Source: Akkermansiaceae bacterium UBA2367
GTDB taxonomy: Bacteria > Verrucomicrobiota > Verrucomicrobiia > Verrucomicrobiales > DEV007
Length of the DNA stretch: 8,935 nt
Direction of reading: 5' to 3'
NCBI GenBank assembly: GCA_002344525.1
Contig: DDTJ01000057.1
Span: forward strand, 1-8,935
The position numbers and the translations under genes are program-made. Shown piece after piece: positions 1 to 5,564 of this stretch (position 1 is its first letter; each line of letters starts with the position of its first letter). The notes beneath the pieces were generated by a model. That model was given only the letters and a program-made list of their open reading frames with translations, was not told where the DNA came from and made no database searches.

Positions 1-24
1 GGGGTTCAATTCCCCCCTTCGGCT
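1..24 (+). tRNA. 3' end of a tRNA gene (partial, isotype unresolved)
   Basis: The first bases match the TPsiC arm and 3' acceptor strand of a tRNA: a G-run, the invariant loop pattern GTTCAATTC (T54 T55 C56 A57 A58 with C61), a C-run closing the stem, then a seven-base acceptor strand CTTCGGC and T24 as discriminator. The complementary 5' acceptor strand would read GCCGAAG and must lie before the window. No CCA is encoded after T24. GCCGAAG acceptors are familiar in Leu tRNAs, but those normally carry A73; U73 is typical of Cys and Gly, so I do not assign an isotype. A terminator-like hairpin just downstream fits the end of a small RNA transcription unit. Without the other arms this remains tentative. 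Confidence 0.5.
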
Positions 25-50
25 GCGGGTTCCGGCCCGCCTGCAAATCC

Positions 51-71
51 AGCGCTCCCTCGCGCTTTTTT
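51..71 (+). terminator. Possible Rho-independent terminator after the tRNA
   Basis: AGCGC (51-55) and GCGCT (62-66) form a five-bp stem around the loop TCCCTC, and the last stem T runs into a T-tract (66-71). It lies 27 nt after the tRNA-like 3' end and on the same strand. The stem is short, so strength is uncertain. Another GC-rich hairpin (GCGGG 25-29 with CCCGC 36-40) lies between them and could contribute. Confidence 0.4.
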
Positions 72-182
72 CGCAAAAACGCGTGCGCGAGCCGGAAGAT
101 GTCACAAAAATGGCTCGCCAAAGCCAAGGCATTCGGATATTTCCCTCTTTTTCCTCTTTCGCATCCATTACCGCTGACCTCC
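72..182 (+). promoter_or_regulatory. Leader of the VWA-like gene; inverted repeat and pyrimidine-rich tract
   Basis: This spacer holds a seven-bp inverted repeat, GCGAGCC at 87-93 and GGCTCGC at 112-118 with an 18-nt gap, then a strongly pyrimidine-rich stretch (about 142-161). An in-frame ATG at 99 would extend the downstream protein by 28 residues, but those residues are the aromatic/Pro-rich translation of the pyrimidine tract and look non-coding. I see no convincing -35/-10 pair, and no clear Shine-Dalgarno before the ATG at 183. Confidence 0.25.
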
Positions 183-2666
183 ATGAGCCTTCCCGAACTC
201 ACTCAATCGCTGGCGGCCGACCCGGGCAACTGGGAGTTGCGCCTTGAAGTCGTCCAAGCTCTCATGGCCGAGAACCGCCACGAGGAGGCCGTGGAGGTCG
301 TCAACCAGGGCGAGGCGATCCCGCACGAGGCTGGCCCTTGGCTCGCCGCCGCGAAGACCTACGCCGCCGTCGGCGCCTACGAGCAGGCCGGCGACCTCGT
401 CGCCACCGCCCTCGAGATCGACCCCGACTACGAGCCGGCCAAGACTTGGCGCAAGGAGCTCGCCGCCCTCGCCCCCCAGGTGCCCGTCTCCCTGACCGCC
501 GACGATATCGAGGACGGCGACGCCCTCGCTCCCGTGAAGGAGGCCGCCCCCTTGGTGCGAAAATCCGGCGACGGCACCCCTAGCGCCCCTTTCGCCCTGC
601 CGAAAGTGTCCTTCTCCAACGCGGAGATGGAGGCGCTGAAGGAGGCCGCCGAGGCGGTGAACCGTCACCGCGCCTCCGCCGTGCGCCGGGACAAGCTCAA
701 CGCGCTCGCCATCACCGCCCTGCTCCACATCGGGATCTTCGTCGGCCTCACCTTCGTCGCGACGAGGGAGCTGCCGCGCATCCCCCCGCAGATCGTCGCC
801 TCCGCCGCCGCGCCCGCGACGACGGAGGAGACGAGGGCCATCATCGACAACGTGAAGATGCGCAACACGTCCACCCCGGGTTCCGCCGCGTCGGCGACCA
901 CGACCGTCCAGGACATCGTTTCGACGACGGGCCTCTCGTCCTTCTCCGCCTCCAGCGTCGACACCCCCATGAACGAGGTCTCGGCCGGCGAGGGGTCGGG
1001 GTCGGCGGCCGGGGCGGGAGCCGGGGGCGGAATGGGGCTGGGGGGGATCGGTGGCCTCGGGTTCAACCCCTCCGTCAATATCGGAACCTCGGGCTCGTCC
1101 ACCACGAAGATGATGTTCGGCCAGGCCATGGAGATGAAGGGCGAAGTCCTCGGCGTCATCCTCGACGTCTCCGGCTCGATCGCCGAGTTCCTCCCCGTGG
1201 TCGTGCGCGAGGTCGACAAGAATTTCAAGAACTCGCCCATCGTCTATGTCCGCAACATGCTGATCTCGGGCAGCAACCGCGAAGGCGAGGTTCGCCTTAT
1301 CGTGCCCGAGGAGGTGGTCCCCTACGATCCGAAATACAAGACGCACACCCCCTACTGGTTCCTCTGGCATGACCTTCCCCGCAAGGCCCCGCAACGCTAC
1401 GTGGACCGCCTCATCGAGACCTTCAAGACCCGTCCGAACCAGTTCCTCGTCACTTCCGGATGGGAGGGGGCCAGTCCCACCTCGGCGATGAATTTCCTCA
1501 TGGAGGAGAAAATCGACGCCCTCTACATCTTCTCCGACTTCGAGGACTTCGTCGACGAGGACCTCGCCGCCGAACTGGGCCAGAAGCTCGGGCGGCGGAA
1601 GATCCGCACCTACGTCCAGCCTGTCGATAAGAGCAGCGAGTTCCTCGACGTGGTCACGAAGAAGATTTCGAACAAAACCCTCGGCCGCCAGATGCCCTCC
1701 CTCGTCTCGCTCCTCCGGGGCGGAGAGGAGACCGAGGTCACGTCCCTCATGAAAAAAAGCCGCGAAGAGGATGTCGCGGCCCTCGCCAACATCAACGTCA
1801 AGCTGGCGACGCCGCGGGCCGAGATCTCCACCGACGCTTTCTACAGCCTCAAGCCGGCCAAGGAGTGGAAGGAGATCCACCGCCTCTCCGAGCCGGAGTA
1901 CGACGCCATCTTCTACGGACCCGAGGCGAGGGTCCGCATCTACCTGAAGGACGCCGCCGGCCAGTACGTCCAGAACCCCATCGAATTCTACTATCACAGT
2001 TGGAAGGAGATCCCCGACCACCCGGATCCCCGCTACCGCCTCCGCACCCGCAAGTTCCTCCGCCTCGAGGAGGAACCCAGCTTCGACGGCAAGGAGATCG
2101 TCTGGAAGATGGTGCTGGAGGACGAGATGAAATTCCGGGTCCATCTCTACCTCGGTCGCAAGGGGATGAACGCCACCTACGTCGCCGACACCCTGAAGGA
2201 CCAGCCGAACGACAACGCCCACATCTTCTTCCGTATCCCCACCCTCGCTTTTGAGAGCAAGGACCGGTACTTCGGCTACGATCTCCCGGCGGAGGGCCTC
2301 AAGCTCGACCAGGTGCGCGAGGCGGTGAAGGCCAACGAGGTCATCTTCAACCTGCCCCGGGCGGAGCGCGACCGCTTCATCAAAGGCTGGGCCATCTCCG
2401 GCTTCGACATGGGTTACAACACGAGGAAGTACAACGAACTCATCCGTCGGCTTCCCGGAGGCATCCGCGATCTTGTGGTGCAGGGACCGTCTTTCGGTCC
2501 TCGCAAGTTCCACGCTCGCACCACCAGCAGCAAGATTTTCCTCTCCGGTGGGTCCGGTCGCGCCGACATCGAGCCTTGGGAGGGCTATTGGGCCTCTCTC
2601 GTGCGTTCGCGCGATGAGCGCACCAAGTTTACCAAGACCGAGGCGATCGAGATCCAGATCGAGTGA
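183..2666 (+). CDS. Membrane-anchored TPR / VWA-like domain protein
   Basis: The protein has 827 residues from the ATG at 183. Residues 1-110 form about three TPR-like helical units (acidic, Ala/Leu-rich, with a DPDYEPA turn). After a linker comes one hydrophobic segment at about 172-193, preceded by RR and K, predicting an N-in anchor; its LHIGIF start and Pro-containing exit resemble TonB-type N-terminal anchors. A Ser/Thr/Ala linker and a Gly-rich stretch (about 269-291) lead to a von Willebrand A-like domain: a beta strand ending in DVSGS (D328, S330, S332), a MIDAS-type DxSxS motif, and a second acidic strand with D452 in the FSDFEDF region. The C-terminal 300 residues are conserved-looking, beta-rich and unrecognised. 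By topology the VWA part should lie outside the inner membrane. VWA domains usually bind protein partners through a metal; the partner here is unknown. The gene is alone on its strand and convergent with the kinase-like gene. Start choice is moderately sure, function is not. Confidence 0.8.
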   Translation: MSLPELTQSLAADPGNWELRLEVVQALMAENRHEEAVEVVNQGEAIPHEAGPWLAAAKTYAAVGAYEQAGDLVATALEIDPDYEPAKTWRKELAALAPQVPVSLTADDIEDGDALAPVKEAAPLVRKSGDGTPSAPFALPKVSFSNAEMEALKEAAEAVNRHRASAVRRDKLNALAITALLHIGIFVGLTFVATRELPRIPPQIVASAAAPATTEETRAIIDNVKMRNTSTPGSAASATTTVQDIVSTTGLSSFSASSVDTPMNEVSAGEGSGSAAGAGAGGGMGLGGIGGLGFNPSVNIGTSGSSTTKMMFGQAMEMKGEVLGVILDVSGSIAEFLPVVVREVDKNFKNSPIVYVRNMLISGSNREGEVRLIVPEEVVPYDPKYKTHTPYWFLWHDLPRKAPQRYVDRLIETFKTRPNQFLVTSGWEGASPTSAMNFLMEEKIDALYIFSDFEDFVDEDLAAELGQKLGRRKIRTYVQPVDKSSEFLDVVTKKISNKTLGRQMPSLVSLLRGGEETEVTSLMKKSREEDVAALANINVKLATPRAEISTDAFYSLKPAKEWKEIHRLSEPEYDAIFYGPEARVRIYLKDAAGQYVQNPIEFYYHSWKEIPDHPDPRYRLRTRKFLRLEEEPSFDGKEIVWKMVLEDEMKFRVHLYLGRKGMNATYVADTLKDQPNDNAHIFFRIPTLAFESKDRYFGYDLPAEGLKLDQVREAVKANEVIFNLPRAERDRFIKGWAISGFDMGYNTRKYNELIRRLPGGIRDLVVQGPSFGPRKFHARTTSSKIFLSGGSGRADIEPWEGYWASLVRSRDERTKFTKTEAIEIQIE

Positions 2667-2678
2667 TCCTGTCTCATA

Positions 2679-2744
2679 CTCCTGCTCTTCCTCCCTACTC
2701 CTACTCCTCGGATATTGAGTAGGAGTAGGGAGGAAGAGTAGGAG
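2679..2744. repeat. Long TACTC-type hairpin between convergent genes (copy 1)
   Basis: The left arm (2679-2706) is pyrimidine-rich and built from CTACTC/CTCTTC words; the right arm (2717-2744) is its complement. All 28 positions pair in the plus-strand RNA if G2684-U2739 is counted as a wobble, around a 10-nt loop (2707-2716). The hairpin starts 12 nt after the stop of the VWA-like gene and ends 12 nt before the stop of the facing kinase-like gene, so it could end or protect both transcripts. No T-run follows on either strand, so it is not a classic intrinsic terminator. A related structure sits at 5454-5554 and an apparent left arm at 8911-8935. Confidence 0.85.
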
Positions 2745-2756
2745 GCGAGGGTTCCC

Positions 2757-3965
2757 CTAGCCCCCCCGTCGGATCTCCGACCCCTCGAAATAGATCCGGA
2801 TGCGGTAGGTCGTGTTCGGGCGGAATTCGATTTCTCCGGTGTGGACGTTGACCCGCTCCGGGATTTTCGTGAGCTGCTTGTCCACCACCGCGTGGTAGCC
2901 GCGGTCGGAGAAGACGTCGATGAGCATGGCGAGGGCCAGCGGGTCGGAGAGCGTCTCGTCCTCGTTGTTGATCACCGCCCGCCCGGAGATCGCGTGGCGT
3001 TGGATGATGGGGATGAATTTCGTCTGGATCAGATCGACAACGCGACCGAAGAGCTCGCGATGCTCGCGCGCGTAGCCGTCGAGGCGGCGCACCAGCTCCT
3101 GCCGGGCGTGGATGACGATCTCGTGCGCGATCGGGATGCTCCGCACCATCTCGAAAGTGGCCGGCTCCAACTCCAGCGAGCTTTGGTATTGCAACTCCTT
3201 CAGGATGTTCTGCTCGACCTCGGCGACCGAACCCTGGGCGTTGACGAGATGGTAGAAGAAGACCTCCCGCAGCGATTGCAGCGCGTCCCAAGTGCTCTCT
3301 TTGAAAACGCGGTAGCGGTGCTTCGCCGCCTCCACGTCGACATCGGTGGGGCGCAGTTCCTGCAGCTCGCCGACACCCGAGGCGAGCACCTCCTCGTTGT
3401 GCCTCGCGATCTGGCGACCGCGGAAAAGCTGGCGCTCCACGCTCGTCTTCTCATCGACGAAGAGCACCATCACATGGATCGTGGGACGGCGGAAATGGGC
3501 CGCCAGCGGGGTGTCGGCGTATTTCCGGTGCAGCGATCCGATCTTCTTCACGAGCCGCTTCATGCACTCGACCTGCACCTTGGTGCGGGGGAAGCCGTCG
3601 AGGACCGCGCCGTCGCGGAACTCCGGCTCCAGCATCTTGCGCAGCAGGATGCCCATCACTTCGCGGTCTCCCACGAGCATTCCCTTGTCTTTCAGGGCCT
3701 TGGCTTCGGGGCTGTCGAGCAGCGAGCTGACGACGATGGGCGGGCAGGTGAAGCCGCGCGCCTTCATGATGAACCCCGTATTCGTTCCCTTGCCCGAACC
3801 TGGAGCGCCGCCGAGCAGGATGATCTCCTTGGGAAAGCGCAAGTTTTCCTGGCCGAGCTCATCGACAAGGTTCTTCCACACCGAGGCGAAAATCACCTGG
3901 GCGTCCTTGATCTCCACTTCCGCGAGGCTGGCTGTTGCCTCGGTCTCCGTATCCGGCTCGTTCAT
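2757..3965 (-). CDS. Adenylate-kinase-like nucleoside monophosphate kinase with C-terminal extension
   Basis: The protein has 402 residues from the ATG at 3965. After a 40-residue acidic N-terminus, residues 48-61 form a strand and an adenylate-kinase P-loop (GGAPGSGKGT, 52-61, with K59). The NMP-binding region follows (GDREVM about 99-104), then the hallmark DGFPRT at 123-128 and, after a beta strand ending LFVD (168-171), a short RGRQ segment (182-185) that resembles the lid arginine region. Family members transfer phosphate from ATP to a nucleoside monophosphate. Ordinary adenylate kinases have about 180-220 residues; here roughly 170 more (from about 235) form helices and a beta-rich end that I do not recognise. 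The open frame extends upstream to 4160, but that part overlaps the toxin gene and has no domain. The ATG at 3965 has AAGGG (3973-3977) at 7-nt spacing; the ATG at 3971 is less well placed. Substrate is unproven, and this is probably not the housekeeping Adk. Confidence 0.85.
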   Translation of the reverse strand: MNEPDTETEATASLAEVEIKDAQVIFASVWKNLVDELGQENLRFPKEIILLGGAPGSGKGTNTGFIMKARGFTCPPIVVSSLLDSPEAKALKDKGMLVGDREVMGILLRKMLEPEFRDGAVLDGFPRTKVQVECMKRLVKKIGSLHRKYADTPLAAHFRRPTIHVMVLFVDEKTSVERQLFRGRQIARHNEEVLASGVGELQELRPTDVDVEAAKHRYRVFKESTWDALQSLREVFFYHLVNAQGSVAEVEQNILKELQYQSSLELEPATFEMVRSIPIAHEIVIHARQELVRRLDGYAREHRELFGRVVDLIQTKFIPIIQRHAISGRAVINNEDETLSDPLALAMLIDVFSDRGYHAVVDKQLTKIPERVNVHTGEIEFRPNTTYRIRIYFEGSEIRRGG

Positions 3966-4021
3966 CTCCATGCCCTTGCCCGGTTTTCCCCTTCCTGCAA
4001 GCGGGAATCGGTGTCCGCAAT

Positions 4022-4040
4022 GCGCCATCGCACGATCCCG
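4022..4040. repeat. 19-bp direct repeat flanking the toxin-antitoxin pair, copy 1
   Basis: This copy is identical over 19 bp to 4628-4646; it reads GCGCCATCGCACGATCCCG on the plus strand and contains the small inverted repeat ATCG-CA-CGAT. It lies between the toxin stop and the kinase-like start, 57-75 nt upstream of the latter. The two copies are 606 bp apart and enclose the whole toxin-antitoxin pair. It could mark an insertion or be a shared upstream regulatory site, since each copy precedes a minus-strand gene. Confidence 0.75.
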
Positions 4041-4065
4041 TCCGGCGTGTGAAGGGGAATGCGAG

Positions 4066-4404
4066 TCAATTCCCTTGGATGATCGCACAAACCTGTTCGC
4101 GCACCTGACGCAGTTTGACGGGAGAGATACGACCCACTGTCCGGAGGATGCAGGACTCATTCGCCGTAACCACCCGGTGCGGCAGAGCGAAGCTGTCCCG
4201 TTGCAACGATCCGCCAGCCAAGCAATCGGTGGTTCGGATGCTGATGGCCACCGGATGCCCTCCTGCTTGGCTGGTGATTTGGCAGAGAATCACATCTCCT
4301 CGGCTCAGCGAGGCTACGACCAACGCCGGGCGGACTTTTGTGTTCGCAAGGTCCGTGAACGGAAAGGGAACCACGACCAGCTCGCCGCTTACAAATCGCG
4401 CCAT
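4066..4404 (-). CDS. MazF/PemK-type endoribonuclease toxin
   Basis: The protein has 112 residues from the ATG at 4404, the usual size for this family. The N-terminus (GELVVVPFPFTD, then KVRPALVV) is the PemK/MazF signature: the first strand and turn, then the KxRPAlVv strand with the conserved Arg and Pro. The segment DVILCQITSQ fits the next strand, which carries the conserved Thr/Ser of the RNA-cleaving site. Family members are sequence-specific mRNA interferases held inactive by the cognate antitoxin. A longer frame to 4443 exists but runs deep into the antitoxin gene. The ATG at 4404 has a strong Shine-Dalgarno (minus-strand GGAGGAGG) at 6-nt spacing and gives the canonical N-terminus. 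The start overlaps the antitoxin end by 16 nt, predicting translational coupling. Family assignment is firm; activity is inferred. Confidence 0.9.
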   Translation of the reverse strand: MARFVSGELVVVPFPFTDLANTKVRPALVVASLSRGDVILCQITSQAGGHPVAISIRTTDCLAGGSLQRDSFALPHRVVTANESCILRTVGRISPVKLRQVREQVCAIIQGN

Positions 4405-4589
4405 GCTTCGTCCTCCTCCGGTGTGTCCCAATCTGCGGCCCAAGAGGATTGCGCTAGCGGCAGCAGGTCTTCGCGGCCTTCCCTTTCCTCTCCTGTTTTG
4501 AGGCGGACGAGGAAATCGAACACCTCGCGACGGACGGCCTCCGGAGAGCTTTTGATTTCCTCAATGAGAGCTTCGGTGATCGTACTCAT
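4389..4589 (-). CDS. Antitoxin of the MazF/PemK-type pair
   Basis: The protein has 66 residues from the ATG at 4589. The N-terminal half is one or two amphipathic helices (ITEALIEEIKSSPEAV then REVFDFLVRLK), resembling DUF2281-type antitoxins with their P-x(4)-EVxDFxxxL pattern. The C-terminal half is acidic, disordered-looking and ends in EEDEAWRDL, a tail typical of toxin-neutralising segments that fill the MazF groove. I see no clear AbrB or ribbon-helix-helix DNA-binding fold, so autoregulation by this protein is uncertain. An upstream in-frame ATG (ORF to 4748) crosses the intergenic region and part of the divergent DUF1080 gene, so I reject it. The Shine-Dalgarno before 4589 is weak. 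Position, size, overlap and tail support the role; family naming is less sure. Confidence 0.8.
   Translation of the reverse strand: MSTITEALIEEIKSSPEAVRREVFDFLVRLKTGEEREGREDLLPLAQSSWAADWDTPEEDEAWRDL
4411..4419 (-). promoter_or_regulatory. Strong ribosome binding site for the toxin, inside the antitoxin gene
   Basis: On the minus strand this reads GGAGGAGGA, 6 nt before the toxin ATG at 4404. It decides that start over the longer frame. The same bases encode the acidic Glu-Glu-Asp end of the antitoxin, so the purine-rich codons serve both purposes. Confidence 0.65.
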
Positions 4590-4627
4590 GCTCTGAACTT
4601 GCCATGGGTGGCATCCACTTTCAAGCC

Positions 4628-4646
4628 GCGCCATCGCACGATCCCG
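4628..4646. repeat. 19-bp direct repeat flanking the toxin-antitoxin pair, copy 2
   Basis: This copy is identical to 4022-4040. It lies in the divergent region between the antitoxin start (39-57 nt away) and the DUF1080 gene. Weak similarity extends a few bases beyond the repeat on its right side (CCG-rich with one gap) and then fades, so the unit is short. Confidence 0.75.
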
Positions 4647-4668
4647 CCGCACCGAGAGGAAGAAACCA

Positions 4669-4699
4669 TTGGTCCCGGACCGCGATCTCCTGATAGATT
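4669..4699 (+). promoter_or_regulatory. Weak candidate promoter for the DUF1080 gene
   Basis: TTGGTC at 4669-4674 and TAGATT at 4694-4699 resemble -35 and -10 boxes, with a 19-bp spacer. The start codon at 4706 is so close that the transcript would have almost no leader. Match quality is modest and no good Shine-Dalgarno precedes the ATG, which is at least consistent with leaderless initiation. Confidence 0.22.
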
Positions 4700-4705
4700 G
4701 TCGGG

Positions 4706-5443
4706 ATGAAACGAAAGCTCCCCATCCTCGTCTCCGCCTTCCTCGCAAGCCTCGCCTCCGCCTCGCCCGATCCGGTGCCCGAGGGCTTCCGCTCCCTCTT
4801 CAACGGCAAGGATCTGGCGGGCTGGACCGTGCCCGAGGGCGACAACGGGCACTGGAAGGCGCTCGACGGCGTCATCGACTACGACGCCCAGTCCGAGGCC
4901 GAGGGCGACAAGAATCTCTGGACCGAGGAGGAGTTCGGCGACTTCGAGCTGCGCCTCGACTGGCGCATCAAGGAGACGACCGGCTTCTACGACGTGCCCT
5001 ACGTCCTGCCCGACGGCAGCACCGTGAAAGGCCCCGACGGGAAGAACCTGACCCATCCCATCCGCAACGCCGACTCGGGCATCTACCTGCGCGGCCAATC
5101 GAAATACCAGCTCAACATCTGGTGCTGGCCCATCGGTTCGGGAGAGGTTTACGGCATCCGCAACAACGAGGCGCTCCCGCAGGAGATCCGCGCCGGGGTG
5201 ACTCCCAAGCTCAACGCCGACCATCCCGTGGGTCATTGGAACACCTTCGTCATCACGATGAAGGGAGACCGCCTGACCGTCGTCTTGAACGGCCACCCCA
5301 TCATCGAGAACGCCCTCCTGCCCGAAGTGCCGGAGAAAGGCCGCATCGCCCTCCAGCACCATGGCGGGAAGAAAGCCGATGGCACTTGGTCGCCCGCTTC
5401 GAGCTTGGTGCAGTTCCGCAATGTTTTTATCAGGGCTTTGTGA
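4706..5443 (+). CDS. Secreted DUF1080 (3-keto-disaccharide hydrolase-type) protein
   Basis: The protein has 245 residues. Residues 1-19 are a signal peptide (MKRK, hydrophobic core, then LASA before SPDP). The rest is one DUF1080 domain (PF06439, concanavalin-like jelly roll): the opening FRSLFNGKDLAGW (28-40), the segment FGDFELRLDWRI, the signature NADSGIYLRG (121-130), the GHWNTFVITMKG strand with the LTVVLNGHPI turn, and the closing GRIALQHHG with VQFRNVFIRAL. Some members cleave 3-keto-glycosides made by Gfo/Idh/MocA-type oxidoreductases; others are structural or unknown. Such genes are very abundant in Verrucomicrobiota and Planctomycetota. It should act in the periplasm or outside the cell. 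It is divergent from the antitoxin gene, and a long hairpin follows 10 nt after its stop, separating it from the TPR-redoxin gene. No sugar oxidoreductase is nearby, so the substrate cannot be inferred. Confidence 0.9.
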   Translation: MKRKLPILVSAFLASLASASPDPVPEGFRSLFNGKDLAGWTVPEGDNGHWKALDGVIDYDAQSEAEGDKNLWTEEEFGDFELRLDWRIKETTGFYDVPYVLPDGSTVKGPDGKNLTHPIRNADSGIYLRGQSKYQLNIWCWPIGSGEVYGIRNNEALPQEIRAGVTPKLNADHPVGHWNTFVITMKGDRLTVVLNGHPIIENALLPEVPEKGRIALQHHGGKKADGTWSPASSLVQFRNVFIRAL

Positions 5444-5453
5444 TGCGCCAGCC

Positions 5454-5554
5454 TCTTGCTCTTACCTCCTACTCCTTACTCTTACTCCCGGAGGTCCGGG
5501 CTTCGGCGATCTGGAGTAAGAGGTAAGAGTAAGGAGTAACGAGTAAGAGTAGGA
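5454..5554. repeat. Long TACTC-type hairpin between co-directional genes (copy 2)
   Basis: A pyrimidine-rich left tract (5454-5485) is followed by a purine-rich right tract (5515-5554). The core helix is 16 perfect bp (5470-5485 with 5523-5538). Outside it, after a 4x4 internal loop, 12 more pairs form (5454-5465 with 5543-5554, including two G-U). The apical region (5486-5522) holds a small palindrome, CCCGGA-GG-TCCGGG (5487-5500), and an extra unpaired GAGTAAGAG unit. It begins 10 nt after the DUF1080 stop. Its last right-arm bases AGGA (5551-5554) are the only Shine-Dalgarno-like bases before the next ATG at 5565, so folding could hide that site. Confidence 0.8.
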
Positions 5555-5564
5555 ACCTCAAACC

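Noticed and set aside
99..182. Upstream ATG start for the VWA-like gene
   Set aside because: The extra 28 residues translate a pyrimidine-rich leader and an inverted repeat, show no signal peptide logic, and sit before a normal TPR start.
168..2513. 781-residue open frame on the minus strand
   Set aside because: It lies wholly opposite the VWA-like gene, is low-complexity (Asp, Gly, Val, Arg, Leu-rich) with no domain, and is the usual antisense shadow of a high-GC gene.
2671..2750. CRISPR-like array in the TACTC tracts
   Set aside because: The units are short, irregular words inside two complementary arms, with no constant repeat and no unique spacers.
2841..4052. 403-residue plus-strand frame opposite the kinase-like gene
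   Set aside because: The minus strand carries unmistakable adenylate-kinase motifs; the plus frame is an Asp/Val/Leu-rich shadow that also crosses a spacer.
3966..4160. 65-residue N-terminal extension of the kinase-like frame
   Set aside because: It overlaps the toxin gene and the 19-bp repeat, has no conserved features, and the ATG at 3965 has a well-spaced Shine-Dalgarno.
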